Shown: positions 25,263-34,393 of the stretch, piece after piece
Layout: each line of letters begins with the position of its first letter
Numbering within the stretch: the stretch's first letter is position 1
Made by a program: the position numbers and the translations under genes
From: Chitinophaga costaii
GTDB taxonomy: Bacteria; Bacteroidota; Bacteroidia; Chitinophagales; Chitinophagaceae
Reading direction: 5' to 3'
Assembly: GCF_900094705.1 (NCBI RefSeq)
Contig: NZ_FMAR01000012.1
Span: forward strand, 83,280-147,279
DNA: 64,000 bases
Notes under the pieces: model-generated
Seen by the model: only the letters and a program-made list of their open reading frames with translations
Told to the model about the DNA's origin: nothing
The model's database searches: none

Positions 25263-26333
25263 TTAAGCTTTTTTCATGCTAAAATACTTCATCGCCTCTA
25301 CCATTACTTCCACACTATCCAGCGGCAGGGCATTGTAAATAGAAGCGCGGAAGCCTCCCACACTGCGGTGGCCTTTAATGCCTACGATATCTTCTTTCTT
25401 GGTGAATTTCAGGAATTCCTCTTCCAGTTCCGGCTTGTCCATGATAAAGCAAACGTTCATTTTGCTGCGGTCTTCTTTTACCACGGTGCCACGGAATAGA
25501 GGATTCTCGTCTATCTCTCCATAAAGCAGCGCTGCCTTCCGATCATTGATCTTTTCGATGGCTGCTACGCCGCCCTGTGCTTTCAGCCAGCGGAGGGTGA
25601 GCATGGAAATGTAAACCGCGAATACGGGGGGTGTATTAAACATAGACGCATTGTCGATATGTACGCGGTAGTCCAGCATAGATGGGATATTGCGCGTTAC
25701 CTTACCCAGTATGCTTTTGCGCACAGCCACCACGGTAGCGCCAGCAGCACCCATGTTCTTTTGTACGCCGCCATAAATGAGGGCAAATTTATTGAAGTCC
25801 ATGCTGCGGCTCAGGATATCTGAACTCATATCAGCCACCAGGGGCACATCAGTTTCAGGGATGTGGTGCCATTGGGTGCCGTAAATGGTATTGTTTGTAG
25901 TAATGTGCAAATACTTGGCCTGGGGAGGAACCGTAAAATCTTTGGGAATAAAATTGTAGTTACGGTCTTTGGAACTGCTTACCACATCTACATAGCCAAA
26001 CAATTTTGCTTCCTTGATCGCTTTGGATGACCATACACCCGTGTCGGTATAAGCGGCTGTTTCCCCGCTTTCTAGCAGGTTCATAGGGATGGTCAGGAAT
26101 TGCGTACTGGCGCCACCATGCAGGAAGAGCACTTCAAAGTCGTCTTCCAGTTGCATGAGTTCCCTTACCAGGCTGCGAGCTTCTTCGATCACGGCCACGA
26201 AGGGTGGCGTACGGTGTCCTATCTCCAGGATGGACATGCCGGAGCCTTCAAAATCAATAAGCGCTTTGCTGGCCTTGTATAATACCTCGTTGGGTAATAT
26301 AGACGGGCCTGCGTTAAAGTTATGCACCTTCAT
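25263..26333 (-). CDS. serC: Phosphoserine aminotransferase SerC
   Basis: A 356-residue PLP enzyme converting 3-phosphohydroxypyruvate and glutamate to phosphoserine (serine and pyridoxine synthesis). It begins with MKVHNFNAGPSILP. The PLP lysine is K192 in YGGVQKNMGAAG. HRTPPF and GFRASIYNAL are family marks. ATG 26333 fits family N-termini; an in-frame start at 26372 would add 13 residues. A -7 box TATCTTTG on the minus strand at 26472-26479 is a likely promoter. Confidence 0.95.
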   Translation of the reverse strand: MKVHNFNAGPSILPNEVLYKASKALIDFEGSGMSILEIGHRTPPFVAVIEEARSLVRELMQLEDDFEVLFLHGGASTQFLTIPMNLLESGETAAYTDTGVWSSKAIKEAKLFGYVDVVSSSKDRNYNFIPKDFTVPPQAKYLHITTNNTIYGTQWHHIPETDVPLVADMSSDILSRSMDFNKFALIYGGVQKNMGAAGATVVAVRKSILGKVTRNIPSMLDYRVHIDNASMFNTPPVFAVYISMLTLRWLKAQGGVAAIEKINDRKAALLYGEIDENPLFRGTVVKEDRSKMNVCFIMDKPELEEEFLKFTKKEDIVGIKGHRSVGGFRASIYNALPLDSVEVMVEAMKYFSMKKA

Positions 26334-26372
26334 GTTGCGGTCAAGGTTAAATGCTTCGTTATTTTGTTCCAC

Positions 26373-26700
26373 GTTGTCTGGTTTTTCAGAGGAAATAGAA
26401 AAAATACGCCGGGCTTACGTAATCCGGCAGTTTGCTATGGTATAAGGAATGGCTAAAGTGTGACAGTAAAACAAAGATAGATTATTCTTTGAAAAAGCGG
26501 TTCAACACATATTTGATATTGTTAATGTGTTGGCAAAATGAAAGCGATGCTATTGCTATCATTAATAATTGAAAATTTATTTACAATTGTTAGTTGTTGT
26601 CCGGTAGCTATGAAAGCATTTGTAGCAGCATGTTTTGGCCCCGTATAAAATGAATAAACTTTAGTGTTAATGCGCTAAACCCATGGTGGCCTTAGGGATA
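26373..26700. other. Upstream region of serC, otherwise empty
   Basis: A 328-base AT-rich gap. On the minus strand TATCTTTG at 26472-26479 matches the Bacteroidota -7 box, with TTG at 26503-26505 as a possible -33 element. I see no ORF or RNA in the rest, and no clear terminator for the neighbouring S1/P1-like gene, whose 3' end is outside this gap's promoter. Confidence 0.45.
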
Positions 26701-27588
26701 TTATACCCTTAATCCTCGTAAATCCGGCTGTCCCGCATTTACCCAGGCCGTATACCAGATACTGGCCACACCTGCCATGGAGGCCCGCATGCGGCGTGCC
26801 ACCATGCCACTCAGTAGTTGATGAAACTGTTTCGTATAGGCGTAAGCGTAATCACGCGTAAGTTTGCCTTTGCGAAAACCAAATGCATACCGCTCTGCTT
26901 CCGGATATTGCTGTCGCAGGAGTTGTTCTGCCGAAAGTACCGAGTCGGCGGCCTGTCCGCTGGAAATCACAGCCTCCCAAATGAATTGCCGGGGTGAGGT
27001 AAGGTATTGTGCAGTGCCTATCCAGTAACTGAATTCCGTATCCGCAAACAGTTCCGGTATGCGGGATTCCCACAAGGCATGAATGCCTTCCTGCCCGCTC
27101 AATTGTCCGTTGTGATTTGTACTGGCATGCAGGGGTACGTGGGCATCGCCCATGTAGTGGCCAATGTCTGCCGAGAGTTTTAAAATACGCCGCCCGTCGC
27201 GGGCTATAAAAGCGTTGGTGAGTGCATACATCATCTGCTCCAGGTGCCAAGGCAGAACACCGTACTGATTCAGTGTATCCAGCGTATAACAAGCAATGGC
27301 TTCTTTCCAGGCACGCGGCAGGTTGCTGTAAGGCGGCTGACCGTAATGATCAATATCAATGAAATGGCGGGGCGCCTCTCCGGCCATTGCATAACGGCGC
27401 TGGTCTGGATCGGTGGCGTGCCGGGTTATGTAATCAATATGGGGTTTGTAAAATACCAGCATCTGTGGTGGCAGGGCAAATACCGCCATGCGGTTGATGC
27501 GCTGGTGCGCGAAGAATCCCCAGGCCAGGGATGATGCCGGCATCAATAGCATTAACAGCGTTGTTAACAAATAGCGGGGGAGTAACAT
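26701..27588 (-). CDS. S1/P1 nuclease / zinc-dependent phospholipase C-fold hydrolase
   Basis: A 295-residue secreted protein. The signal peptide (MLLPRYLLTTLLMLLMPASSLA) is followed directly by WGFFAHQRINRMAVF, where the mature N-terminal Trp and nearby His are zinc ligands in this fold. HFIDIDHY and SADIGHYMGDAHVPLHAS supply further His/Asp ligands. Possible substrates are nucleic acids or phospholipids; the sequence does not decide. ATG 27588 is chosen because it starts the signal peptide. Confidence 0.85.
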   Translation of the reverse strand: MLLPRYLLTTLLMLLMPASSLAWGFFAHQRINRMAVFALPPQMLVFYKPHIDYITRHATDPDQRRYAMAGEAPRHFIDIDHYGQPPYSNLPRAWKEAIACYTLDTLNQYGVLPWHLEQMMYALTNAFIARDGRRILKLSADIGHYMGDAHVPLHASTNHNGQLSGQEGIHALWESRIPELFADTEFSYWIGTAQYLTSPRQFIWEAVISSGQAADSVLSAEQLLRQQYPEAERYAFGFRKGKLTRDYAYAYTKQFHQLLSGMVARRMRASMAGVASIWYTAWVNAGQPDLRGLRV

Positions 27589-27874
27589 ACCATTCAAATT
27601 AAATATTTTCTCTTTGTCTGACTGGTTATAAACAACCATTAACGCGTTATTAACTACCTGGTAGAGGGTGCTTGCCGAATTTATCGTTTATGTGAAGCCA
27701 TGCTTCCTTGCACCGTGAGCCTGCTCATCGTTTACCCATCGCCTGGGAAATACCTGGGTTAAAGCGCACGCAAGACAGTTGGTTCCCACTGTTTGGCAGG
27801 ATCTGTATATTTTATGTCATTGCAGCCAGCCGCCATACCCGCTAACTTTATACCGAAATACAAATAGAAAAAAT

Positions 27875-28849
27875 ATGAAAGTTGCCATCAATGGTTTCGG
27901 CAGGATAGGCCGCATGACCTTCCGCGCCCTGCAAGACAAAAATATAGACATCGTAGCCGTGAACGACCTGACCGATACGCCTACCCTCGCCCACCTGCTC
28001 ACCTACGATAGCGCCCATGGCCGCTTCCCTGGTACCATTGTGGCTGGCGAAAACAGCCTGATGGTAAATGGGAAAGAAACCTGCTTCCTCAGCGAGAAAG
28101 ACCCTTCCAAACTGCCCTGGAAAGAACTGGACGTAGATGTAGTGATCGAATCCACCGGCCGTTTTACCGACCGGAGCAAGGCGCAAGCGCATATCGATGC
28201 CGGGGCTAAAAAAGTACTGATCACCGCACCTGCTAGTGGCGGGGTTAAGACCATTGTGCATGGGGTTAATAATGAACTGATTGGGGGCGACAATATTTAC
28301 AGTACGGCCTCCTGCACCACGGGCAGCATTGCACCGGTGTTATTTATCCTGGATAAAGAATATGGTATAGAAAGCGGTTTTATGAGTACCGTACACGCCT
28401 TTACCGCCGATCAGCATTTACAGGACGCACCCCACCGAGATCTGCGCCGGGCGCGCGCTGCCACGCATTCCATTATTCCTACCAGCACCGGCGCTGCCAA
28501 GGCCATTGGCGAGGTATTGCCCAACCTTAAAGGAAAAATGGATGGTTATTCTTACAGGGTGCCGGTCATAGATGGCTCTATCGTAGACCTCACGGTAAAT
28601 CTTACCCAGGAAGTGTCTATAGCAACACTTAACGCTCTCTTTAAAAAGTATGCAGATGGCCCACTGAAAGGTATCCTGGAATACACGGAGGCACCCTTCG
28701 TATCTTCGGACATATTGGGCAATACCCATTCTTCTATTGTAGATGGCACCCTCACCCGCAGCATTCAGAAAACCGTGAAGGTGGTGGCCTGGTACGATAA
28801 CGAAGTGGGTATATCCAACCGTATTTCAGAGTTGGTAGGCCTGTTGTAA
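27875..28849 (+). CDS. gap: Glyceraldehyde-3-phosphate dehydrogenase, type I
   Basis: A 324-residue glycolytic enzyme. It has the NAD-binding INGFGRIGRM (5-14), catalytic C147 in STASCTTGSIAP, the partner H174 in STVHAFTADQ, and the C-terminal WYDNEVGISNR. ATG 27875 is used because the frame upstream lacks similarity. A -7-like TAACTTTA (27842-27849) with TTG 20 bases before it is a plausible promoter. The GlxA-type regulator starts 11 bases downstream. Confidence 0.96.
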   Translation: MKVAINGFGRIGRMTFRALQDKNIDIVAVNDLTDTPTLAHLLTYDSAHGRFPGTIVAGENSLMVNGKETCFLSEKDPSKLPWKELDVDVVIESTGRFTDRSKAQAHIDAGAKKVLITAPASGGVKTIVHGVNNELIGGDNIYSTASCTTGSIAPVLFILDKEYGIESGFMSTVHAFTADQHLQDAPHRDLRRARAATHSIIPTSTGAAKAIGEVLPNLKGKMDGYSYRVPVIDGSIVDLTVNLTQEVSIATLNALFKKYADGPLKGILEYTEAPFVSSDILGNTHSSIVDGTLTRSIQKTVKVVAWYDNEVGISNRISELVGLL

Positions 28850-28859
28850 TTTTGACCAT

Positions 28860-29870
28860 ATGCATACTGAAAAGTCCTCCGTAAAGAAGAAGACCATTGT
28901 ACTGCTGGCCATGCCCAACACTCGTCTGCTGGACATTGCAGGGCCCAGCGACGTATTTGCAACGGCCGCTAACATACAGCATCCGGATCAGGAGGTTTAC
29001 GAGCTGCTGCTGGCTTCCGCCACCGGCCACCTGCAAGTGATGACCGCCTCAGGCATTGCCGTAACTTGTCACATCAACCTGATGGATATAGATTTTCCTA
29101 TAGACACCCTGCTGATTGGCGGTTTTTCTTTAGCAGCGGTGCACCAGTTAAGTGCCGGCTTTTTTGAATGGCTGGAGGCGCATTATCCATCCATCCGGCG
29201 CATGGGTTCTGTATGTTCGGGCGCCTTTGCGCTGGCCAGGGCGGGGCTCCTCAATAACCGGCATGCTACCACACACTGGCAGTCTTGTGAACGGCTGGCG
29301 CTGGATTTTCCGCAGGTAAAGGTAGACAGCTCGCCATTTTTTGTAAAAGATGGTAATATTTATACTTCCGGTGGGGTTACCTCCGGGATGGACCTGGCCA
29401 TAGCGCTGGTGGAGGAAGACTTGGGCCGCGAGGTGGCCCTGCAGGTGGCACGCCGGCTGGTATTGCATTTAAAACGGCCCGGTGGCCAGGTGCAATTTAG
29501 CAGCCTGCTTCCTTCGTACGACCTGGAAAGCCCGCTGGTAGCGCGTATTCACCCCTGGCTGATCAAAAATGTTCAGCAAGATATTAAAGTAGAAGACATG
29601 GCCGCACAGGCCAGTATGAGTCCGCGTAATTTTGCGCGGGTGTTCGGGAAAGAAAAACACATGACGCCCGCCAAATACTTGGAAAAATTGAGGGTGGAGG
29701 TGGCCAGGCAATACCTGGAACATACCGACCTGAGTATGGAACAGATCGCAGAAAGATGTGGCCTGGGGGGCCAGGTATCTATGCGCCGCACCTTTTTACG
29801 GCATTTACGCATTTCCCCCAGCTATTACCGGACGGCTTTCAGAACAGCCCTCCCGGAAGAAGTGGCATAA
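28860..29870 (+). CDS. GlxA-family transcriptional regulator (DJ-1/PfpI domain + AraC HTH)
   Basis: A 336-residue regulator. The N-terminal DJ-1/PfpI-like domain (about 10-200) has the nucleophile-elbow Cys in MGSVCSGAFALARAG and DIAGPSDVF. The C-terminal AraC domain (about 225-325) has two helix-turn-helix units (MAAQASMSPRNFARVFGKE and MEQIAERCGLGG). It follows gap by 11 bases. The ligand is unknown; relatives respond to small amides, nitriles or carnitine-like compounds. Confidence 0.93.
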   Translation: MHTEKSSVKKKTIVLLAMPNTRLLDIAGPSDVFATAANIQHPDQEVYELLLASATGHLQVMTASGIAVTCHINLMDIDFPIDTLLIGGFSLAAVHQLSAGFFEWLEAHYPSIRRMGSVCSGAFALARAGLLNNRHATTHWQSCERLALDFPQVKVDSSPFFVKDGNIYTSGGVTSGMDLAIALVEEDLGREVALQVARRLVLHLKRPGGQVQFSSLLPSYDLESPLVARIHPWLIKNVQQDIKVEDMAAQASMSPRNFARVFGKEKHMTPAKYLEKLRVEVARQYLEHTDLSMEQIAERCGLGGQVSMRRTFLRHLRISPSYYRTAFRTALPEEVA

Positions 29871-29911
29871 CCCCCGGTGGCAGGCGTTGCTCCCGGCCAT
29901 GCAGGATATAT

Positions 29912-30583
29912 TTATCCGGGTGTATTGGTCCCGGCAGGAGCGGCTACAGGATCTTCCGGCACCATAATATGCGCGTGTACACTGCCGGTAACTCCCCCGG
30001 ATACTACAAATTTCATGGCTTCCGCAGCCGTTATATTTTCCAGGATCCTCACCTTATGTTTTGGTACCAGGTACACCTTTCCCGCTATGGCATAAGATTG
30101 AGGGCAGTACACTGCCATATGATCTGTAAGCCCAAAGTGCGCCATATCCTGTTGGGTAATAAAGCCTATTTCCCATACATCCTCGCCATAAATACGGGCC
30201 AGTACGGGGTGGTCAAACTTTTTCTTCTCTCCCACAAAGGCGTCAAAAACATCCTTAATAGAACTGTAAATATATTTTACGAAGGGGATATGTTCCAGCG
30301 CATGGTCGAAGATGTCGAAGAGCCGGCCCAGGATGAAGGAGGAACTGAGGTAACCTACCAATACGATAATAAACAATACCAGTACAAACCCTACGCCTTT
30401 ATAACGCAGAAAGTAAAGTGGCGTATGTTCCGACAGCAGATTTAAGGGTAGGAGGTTGTCGATAGTCTGAAACCCCCAATAAATCGCAAAGGCGGTAATG
30501 CCCACCGGTGCAAGGATGAGCAGGCCCTGGAAGAAGTAGCGGAGCAGGCGCGACGTAAAAGTATTGAAGTTGAACTTTGCCAT
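29912..30583 (-). CDS. DUF502 family membrane protein
   Basis: A 223-residue protein with two strong transmembrane helices (about residues 15-38 and 62-88) and a soluble C-terminal part. It contains APVGITAFAIYW after the first helix, then LGRLFDIFDHALEHIPFVKYIYSSIKDV, the DUF502 hallmark, and the C-terminal GGVTGSVHAHIMVPEDP. The molecular role is unknown. ATG 30583 starts the conserved MAKFNFNTFTSRLLRYFFQG. Confidence 0.9.
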   Translation of the reverse strand: MAKFNFNTFTSRLLRYFFQGLLILAPVGITAFAIYWGFQTIDNLLPLNLLSEHTPLYFLRYKGVGFVLVLFIIVLVGYLSSSFILGRLFDIFDHALEHIPFVKYIYSSIKDVFDAFVGEKKKFDHPVLARIYGEDVWEIGFITQQDMAHFGLTDHMAVYCPQSYAIAGKVYLVPKHKVRILENITAAEAMKFVVSGGVTGSVHAHIMVPEDPVAAPAGTNTPG

Positions 30584-31012
30584 AAGAAATGAGTATCCCA
30601 GTGTTAAAATAGCGTGTTGCAGGCCCGTAAATAAGTAGATATTAGCATAACGGTGAGCTCCAAAAGTACCTGCAGAAATAGTTGTGGAGTAAATCGTGTA
30701 TCCACAACCCTTCAAAAATAAGGTTTTCACCTGCCGTTGCCTCCGCCTTCCCGGAAAATAATGCCGAAACTTTTGAAAAGTATTCCTGCTTATTTATATG
30801 TTCTTTAAAATGTTATGTTAGGACAAGCGGGTAAATGAAGGCATACTGCCCGGCCGCTTCCAGTGAGGTGTTATACCGGGATCAAGACATAAATAAGTCT
30901 GAAAGCAGGATGAAAGCAGGCAAAAACAGCTCATCTTGGTGAAAAAGTGTCTTTTTTTAATAGATTTATGGATTTTAAGGTCATTTACCAAACTTTAACA
31001 AAAGAACATTGT

Positions 31013-31020
31013 TATATTTG
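31013..31020 (+). promoter_or_regulatory. -7 box TATATTTG upstream of the kynU leader
   Basis: An exact match to the Bacteroidota -7 consensus TAnnTTTG, just before the structured segment at 31025-31120. No good -33 TTTG is seen at the expected distance, so support is partial. It would give kynU a leader of about 440 nt or drive a separate small RNA. Confidence 0.4.
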
Positions 31021-31024
31021 AAAA

Positions 31025-31120
31025 GGCTTTCCTATTTTTGAATCCTTATTGAAAGATTGAGATATAACATTTGGCATACTTAGCCTGCACCAACTAATTA
31101 AAATTAGTAATAGGAAAACC
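31025..31120 (+). ncRNA. Candidate structured RNA / leader of kynU
   Basis: GGCTTTCCTATT (31025-31036) pairs with AATAGGAAAACC (31109-31120), 11 of 12 positions, closing a 72-nt interior. The interior can hold three small hairpins: AATC...GATT, GGC...GCC (31073-31085) and CTAATT-AA-AATTAG (31094-31107). It begins about five bases after a -7 box. I do not recognise a known riboswitch core. There is no T run after it, so it is more likely a 5' leader element than a free RNA. Confidence 0.35.
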
Positions 31121-31468
31121 GAAAAGCGGTCTGTACTGCACACTTTGAGAAATAGATGTAATGTCCCAAAAACAACCAGTAAATTAAGCTATCCACGGGG
31201 TAGGCCGTACACAATGTGTAGATTACCATTGAAATCCTACAAAGACATCGGTAAATTTTGAGAGGTAAACCAGTATTATTTCATTCCTAATTATAACAAG
31301 AAAAGCCGTAATCTGGCCAAATTAATGAATGGCCCATGAACCGGTAGGCGGTTATGGCCTGGGATTTGTGCCGATTTAGAGGATGCAATCGCAGTAAAAG
31401 TGACTATTTAATTTCCACCTGGTAAGCCCGGAACCGTTCAATAGCGCAAGATCAGAAAGAAAGTAACG

Positions 31469-32734
31469 ATGACGTACCAAGCATCTTTATCCTATGCAGT
31501 AAGCCAGGATCAGCAAGATTCACTTAATATATTCAGAGAGCAATTTCATTTTCCTCAACATAACGGGAAAGACGCTATTTACCTTTGTGGCAATTCACTC
31601 GGGCTTCAACCTAAGGCATTGAAAGCTGCCATACAGCAGGAATTAGATGATTGGCAAACGCATGCAGTGGAAGGATATTGGAGGGCAGAAAATCCCTGGT
31701 TGTATTACCAGCAGTTTTGCCGTAATCCTATGGCCCCGCTGATAGGTGCGCAGGAGCAGGAAGTATCTATCATGAATACCCTGACCACGAATCTGCATTT
31801 GCTCATGCTGAGTTTTTACCGGCCAGCCGGTCAGCGATATAAAATTATTATGGAGGCGGGCGCTTTTCCCAGCGATCAATACGCCGTAGAGACACAGGTT
31901 AAATTATACGGATATGATCCGGCAGACGCTATCATAGAAGTGGCGCCCCGTCCGGGAGAACATTTAATCCGTTTAGAAGATATATTACAGACTATAAGTG
32001 AACAAAGTGATAGCTTAGCCTTATTATTATTTGGCGGCATTAATTATTACACCGGGCAGCTTTTTGATATCAAAGCCTTAACCGACGCCACACACAAGGC
32101 AGGCGCTTTTGCAGGTTTCGACCTGGCACACGCGGTGGGCAATGTACCTTTACAGTTGCACGACTGGAAGGTAGACTTCGCGGTGTGGTGTTCTTATAAG
32201 TACCTCAACGGTGGACCCGGGGCTGTAGGTGGCGCATTTATTCATGCGCAACATGCCGCTAAACTGGACTATCCAAGGGCTGGAGGGTGGTGGGGAAACG
32301 ATGAAAGCACCCGTTTTCTCATGGAAAAAGGGTTTGTGCCCAAAGCATCGGCAGAAGGCTGGCAATTAAGTACGGCCCAGGTATTTAACATGGTAGGGCT
32401 TAAAACCTCCCTGCAGTTATTTGGAGCAACTACTATTACCGCATTGAGTGCCAAAAGTTTACACCTAACCGGTTACCTGGAATATTTACTTCAACAACTG
32501 AAGGGTATACCATTTGAAATTTTAACACCTAAAAATTGTGCAGAACGCGGTGCGCAGCTATCTTTGTTCTTCGGAAACCAAGGCAAAGCCATTCACCAGC
32601 AACTCACAAAAGCAGGTATCATCGCAGATTTTAGAGAACCCGGCGTTATCCGGCTTGCACCGGCGCCAATTTATAACACATACCAGGATGTATTTCATGT
32701 TTATGAAATCATCTCTAATATTCAAACGTTTTAA
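31469..32734 (+). CDS. kynU: Kynureninase
   Basis: A 421-residue PLP enzyme that cleaves kynurenine or 3-hydroxykynurenine to (hydroxy)anthranilate and alanine. It has YLCGNSLGLQPK near residue 35, MNTLTTNLHLLMLSFYRP, and the PLP-binding K244 in WCSYKYLNGGPG. Family-typical length. The 2H-phosphoesterase gene starts 9 bases after its stop, so the two are probably cotranscribed. Other kynurenine-pathway genes are not in the window. Confidence 0.95.
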   Translation: MTYQASLSYAVSQDQQDSLNIFREQFHFPQHNGKDAIYLCGNSLGLQPKALKAAIQQELDDWQTHAVEGYWRAENPWLYYQQFCRNPMAPLIGAQEQEVSIMNTLTTNLHLLMLSFYRPAGQRYKIIMEAGAFPSDQYAVETQVKLYGYDPADAIIEVAPRPGEHLIRLEDILQTISEQSDSLALLLFGGINYYTGQLFDIKALTDATHKAGAFAGFDLAHAVGNVPLQLHDWKVDFAVWCSYKYLNGGPGAVGGAFIHAQHAAKLDYPRAGGWWGNDESTRFLMEKGFVPKASAEGWQLSTAQVFNMVGLKTSLQLFGATTITALSAKSLHLTGYLEYLLQQLKGIPFEILTPKNCAERGAQLSLFFGNQGKAIHQQLTKAGIIADFREPGVIRLAPAPIYNTYQDVFHVYEIISNIQTF

Positions 32735-32743
32735 TTTAGTAAG

Positions 32744-34189
32744 ATGAATTTTGAGAGAAACGAACGCCCCCGCAAACCTTACAATCCGGACACCAACAAA
32801 GAATCTGATCCTAATTCCAATTCAGAGAAACCAGGTGGCTACAACAGGGAGAATCGCGAGTTCAACAGCGACAAAGATGACACTAACAGTCGTCCATTTA
32901 ATCCAGAAAGCAGGCCATACAGCAGGCCTAATTACAACCGCGAAGGTGGTGGAGGTTATGGCAACCGAGAGGGAGGCGATAACTTCGGCAACCGCGAAAA
33001 CTTTGGCAACCGCGAAGGCGGTGGTGGTTATGGTGGCGGCTACGGTAATCGTGGCGGCGGCTATGGCAACCGCGAAGGTGGCGGTGGTTACGGCAACCGC
33101 GAAGGCGGTGGTGGCTACGGCAACCGCGAAGGCGGTGGTGGCTACGGCAACCGCGAAGGCGGTGGTGGCTACGGCAACCGCGAAGGCGGTGGTTACGGCA
33201 ACCGCGAAGGCGGTGGTGGCTACGGCAACCGTGAAGGCGGTGGTGGCTACGGCAACCGCGAAGGTGGTGGTGGTTATGGCAACCGTGAAGGTGGTGGTGG
33301 TTATGGCAACCGCGAAGGTGGTGGCTACAATCGTGGCGGCGGCGGTGGATATGATCGCGGCGGTGGTGGCGGTGGCTACAACCGTGGCGGTGGCGGCGGT
33401 GGCTATGATCGCGGTGGCGGTGGTGGCTACAATCGCGGTGGCGGTGGTGGCTATGATCGCGGTGGCGGTGGTGGCTACAACCGTGGCGGTGGTGGCGGCT
33501 ATGGCGGCGGCGGCGGTTTCAATCGCGGAGGCGGTGGCGGCGGCTACAATCGCGGTGGCGGAGGCTTTGGTGCCGGACGCCCGGGTGGACGCCCCGGTGC
33601 TGGTGGACGGCCACAACGTTTTACTCCAAAACCTGATAACAAGATCTACTTTATTGCCCTGCTGCCCACTGCAGAAGTAGGTAAGGAGATTATCAAAATA
33701 AAACAAGACTTCGCCGAAAAATTTGGCCCCGTTTACGCCTTGAAAGTACTGCCACATATTACGTTGCAGGTACCTTTCACCGCAGACCCGGCACTGGAAA
33801 AAGCATTCTGCGATGAATTGACGGAATTCGCCAAAACCCAGGCCCCTTTTGAAGTAAGCCTGAACGGTTTCGGCACCTTCCCCAATAAACAAAACCGCGT
33901 ATTGTTTATCAATGTAGAGAAGAGTGAAACGATGTCTGCTATGCACCGTCTGCTGATCAACTTCTTGCGTAAAGAATTCGGGTTCTCTACTATGCTGGCA
34001 CGTACCGGATTTACGCCGCACGTTACCGTAGCATTTAAAGACCTGTTAGACGAGCAATTCGACAAGGCATGGCCAGAGTACGAACACAAAGAGTACAAAG
34101 CCAGCTTTAAGGTGAATAACTTGTACTTCCTGCGCCACAACGGCAAGTCCTGGGAAGTGCTGCAGAAATGCAAACTGGGCGGTGTTTGA
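32744..34189 (+). CDS. 2H phosphoesterase (2'-5' RNA ligase/LigT-like) with long Gly-rich repeat N-terminus
   Basis: A 481-residue protein. Residues 1-65 are polar; residues about 65-290 are low complexity, with roughly eleven GYGNREGG units followed by Y(N/D)RGGGGG units, resembling RGG/RG-rich RNA-binding tails. Residues 299-481 form a 2H domain with both catalytic motifs, HITL (H339 region) and HVTV (H426 region). Family members act on 2'-5' or cyclic phosphates in RNA. Most are about 180 residues, so the tail is an unusual addition. The DNA repeat (27-base period) may vary in length between strains. Confidence 0.85.
   Translation: MNFERNERPRKPYNPDTNKESDPNSNSEKPGGYNRENREFNSDKDDTNSRPFNPESRPYSRPNYNREGGGGYGNREGGDNFGNRENFGNREGGGGYGGGYGNRGGGYGNREGGGGYGNREGGGGYGNREGGGGYGNREGGGGYGNREGGGYGNREGGGGYGNREGGGGYGNREGGGGYGNREGGGGYGNREGGGYNRGGGGGYDRGGGGGGYNRGGGGGGYDRGGGGGYNRGGGGGYDRGGGGGYNRGGGGGYGGGGGFNRGGGGGGYNRGGGGFGAGRPGGRPGAGGRPQRFTPKPDNKIYFIALLPTAEVGKEIIKIKQDFAEKFGPVYALKVLPHITLQVPFTADPALEKAFCDELTEFAKTQAPFEVSLNGFGTFPNKQNRVLFINVEKSETMSAMHRLLINFLRKEFGFSTMLARTGFTPHVTVAFKDLLDEQFDKAWPEYEHKEYKASFKVNNLYFLRHNGKSWEVLQKCKLGGV
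32941..33560 (+). repeat. In-frame Gly-rich minisatellite (27-base period)
   Basis: Tandem copies of a 27-base unit of the type GGTGGTGGCTACGGCAACCG... encode GYGNREGGG, then shift to 21-24-base units encoding Y(N/D)RGGGG(G). Many copies are identical, indicating recent expansion. Long artefact frames on both strands come from it. Confidence 0.9.
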
Positions 34190-34210
34190 TCACCCGCGTA
34201 AAAATAAAAA

Positions 34211-34250
34211 CAACAACGCCCTGCAAAAATTTTGCAGGGCGTTGTTGTTT
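34211..34250 (+). terminator. Terminator after the 2H phosphoesterase gene
   Basis: A long near-perfect palindrome (ACAACGCCCTGCAAAA/TTTTGCAGGGCGTTGT) 22 bases past the stop, ending in T-rich sequence. Confidence 0.85.
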
Positions 34251-34314
34251 ATTACATGAAGGCTTATAAAAACTAACTACAAGGGATACACGAAATATAT
34301 TCACCTAAAAAATG

Positions 34315-34369
34315 AAGCCGGCCATACAGATGTATGGAACCGGCTTTTTGATTAACCCCTATGAAAACC
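34315..34369. repeat. Hairpin plus CCTATGAAAACC box (second copy)
   Basis: Stem AAGCCGG/CCGGCTT with inner stem CCATAC/GTATGG, then T5 and TTAACCCCTATGAAAACC. The element at 4254-4306 has the same order on the plus strand: hairpin, TTTTAACC, ATATCCTATGAAAAACC. Here the plus-strand reading has the better T tract. It lies between convergent genes and may serve as a terminator. Confidence 0.5.
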
Positions 34370-34393
34370 AACTATTGTGTTGATAAAGATGTA

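Larger units (their letters stand above)
30584..31468. other. Long intergenic region before kynU with a structured-RNA candidate
   Basis: An 885-base gap. The first 400 bases show nothing I can name. From 31013 there is a promoter-like box and a foldable segment (separate entries). Further hairpins include GGCC...GGCC near 31335 and CCATGAACCG/CGGTTATGG at about 31346-31375. No ORF looks coding. Confidence 0.45.

Noticed and set aside
32941..33560. Possible CRISPR array
   Set aside because: Units are contiguous, in frame and without unique spacers; it is a coding minisatellite.
32822..34021. 399-residue minus-strand and 309-residue plus-strand frames through the Gly-rich repeat
   Set aside because: Produced by the GC-rich repeat; their translations are Ala/Thr/Val strings without a domain, while the 32744-34189 frame ends in a clear 2H domain.
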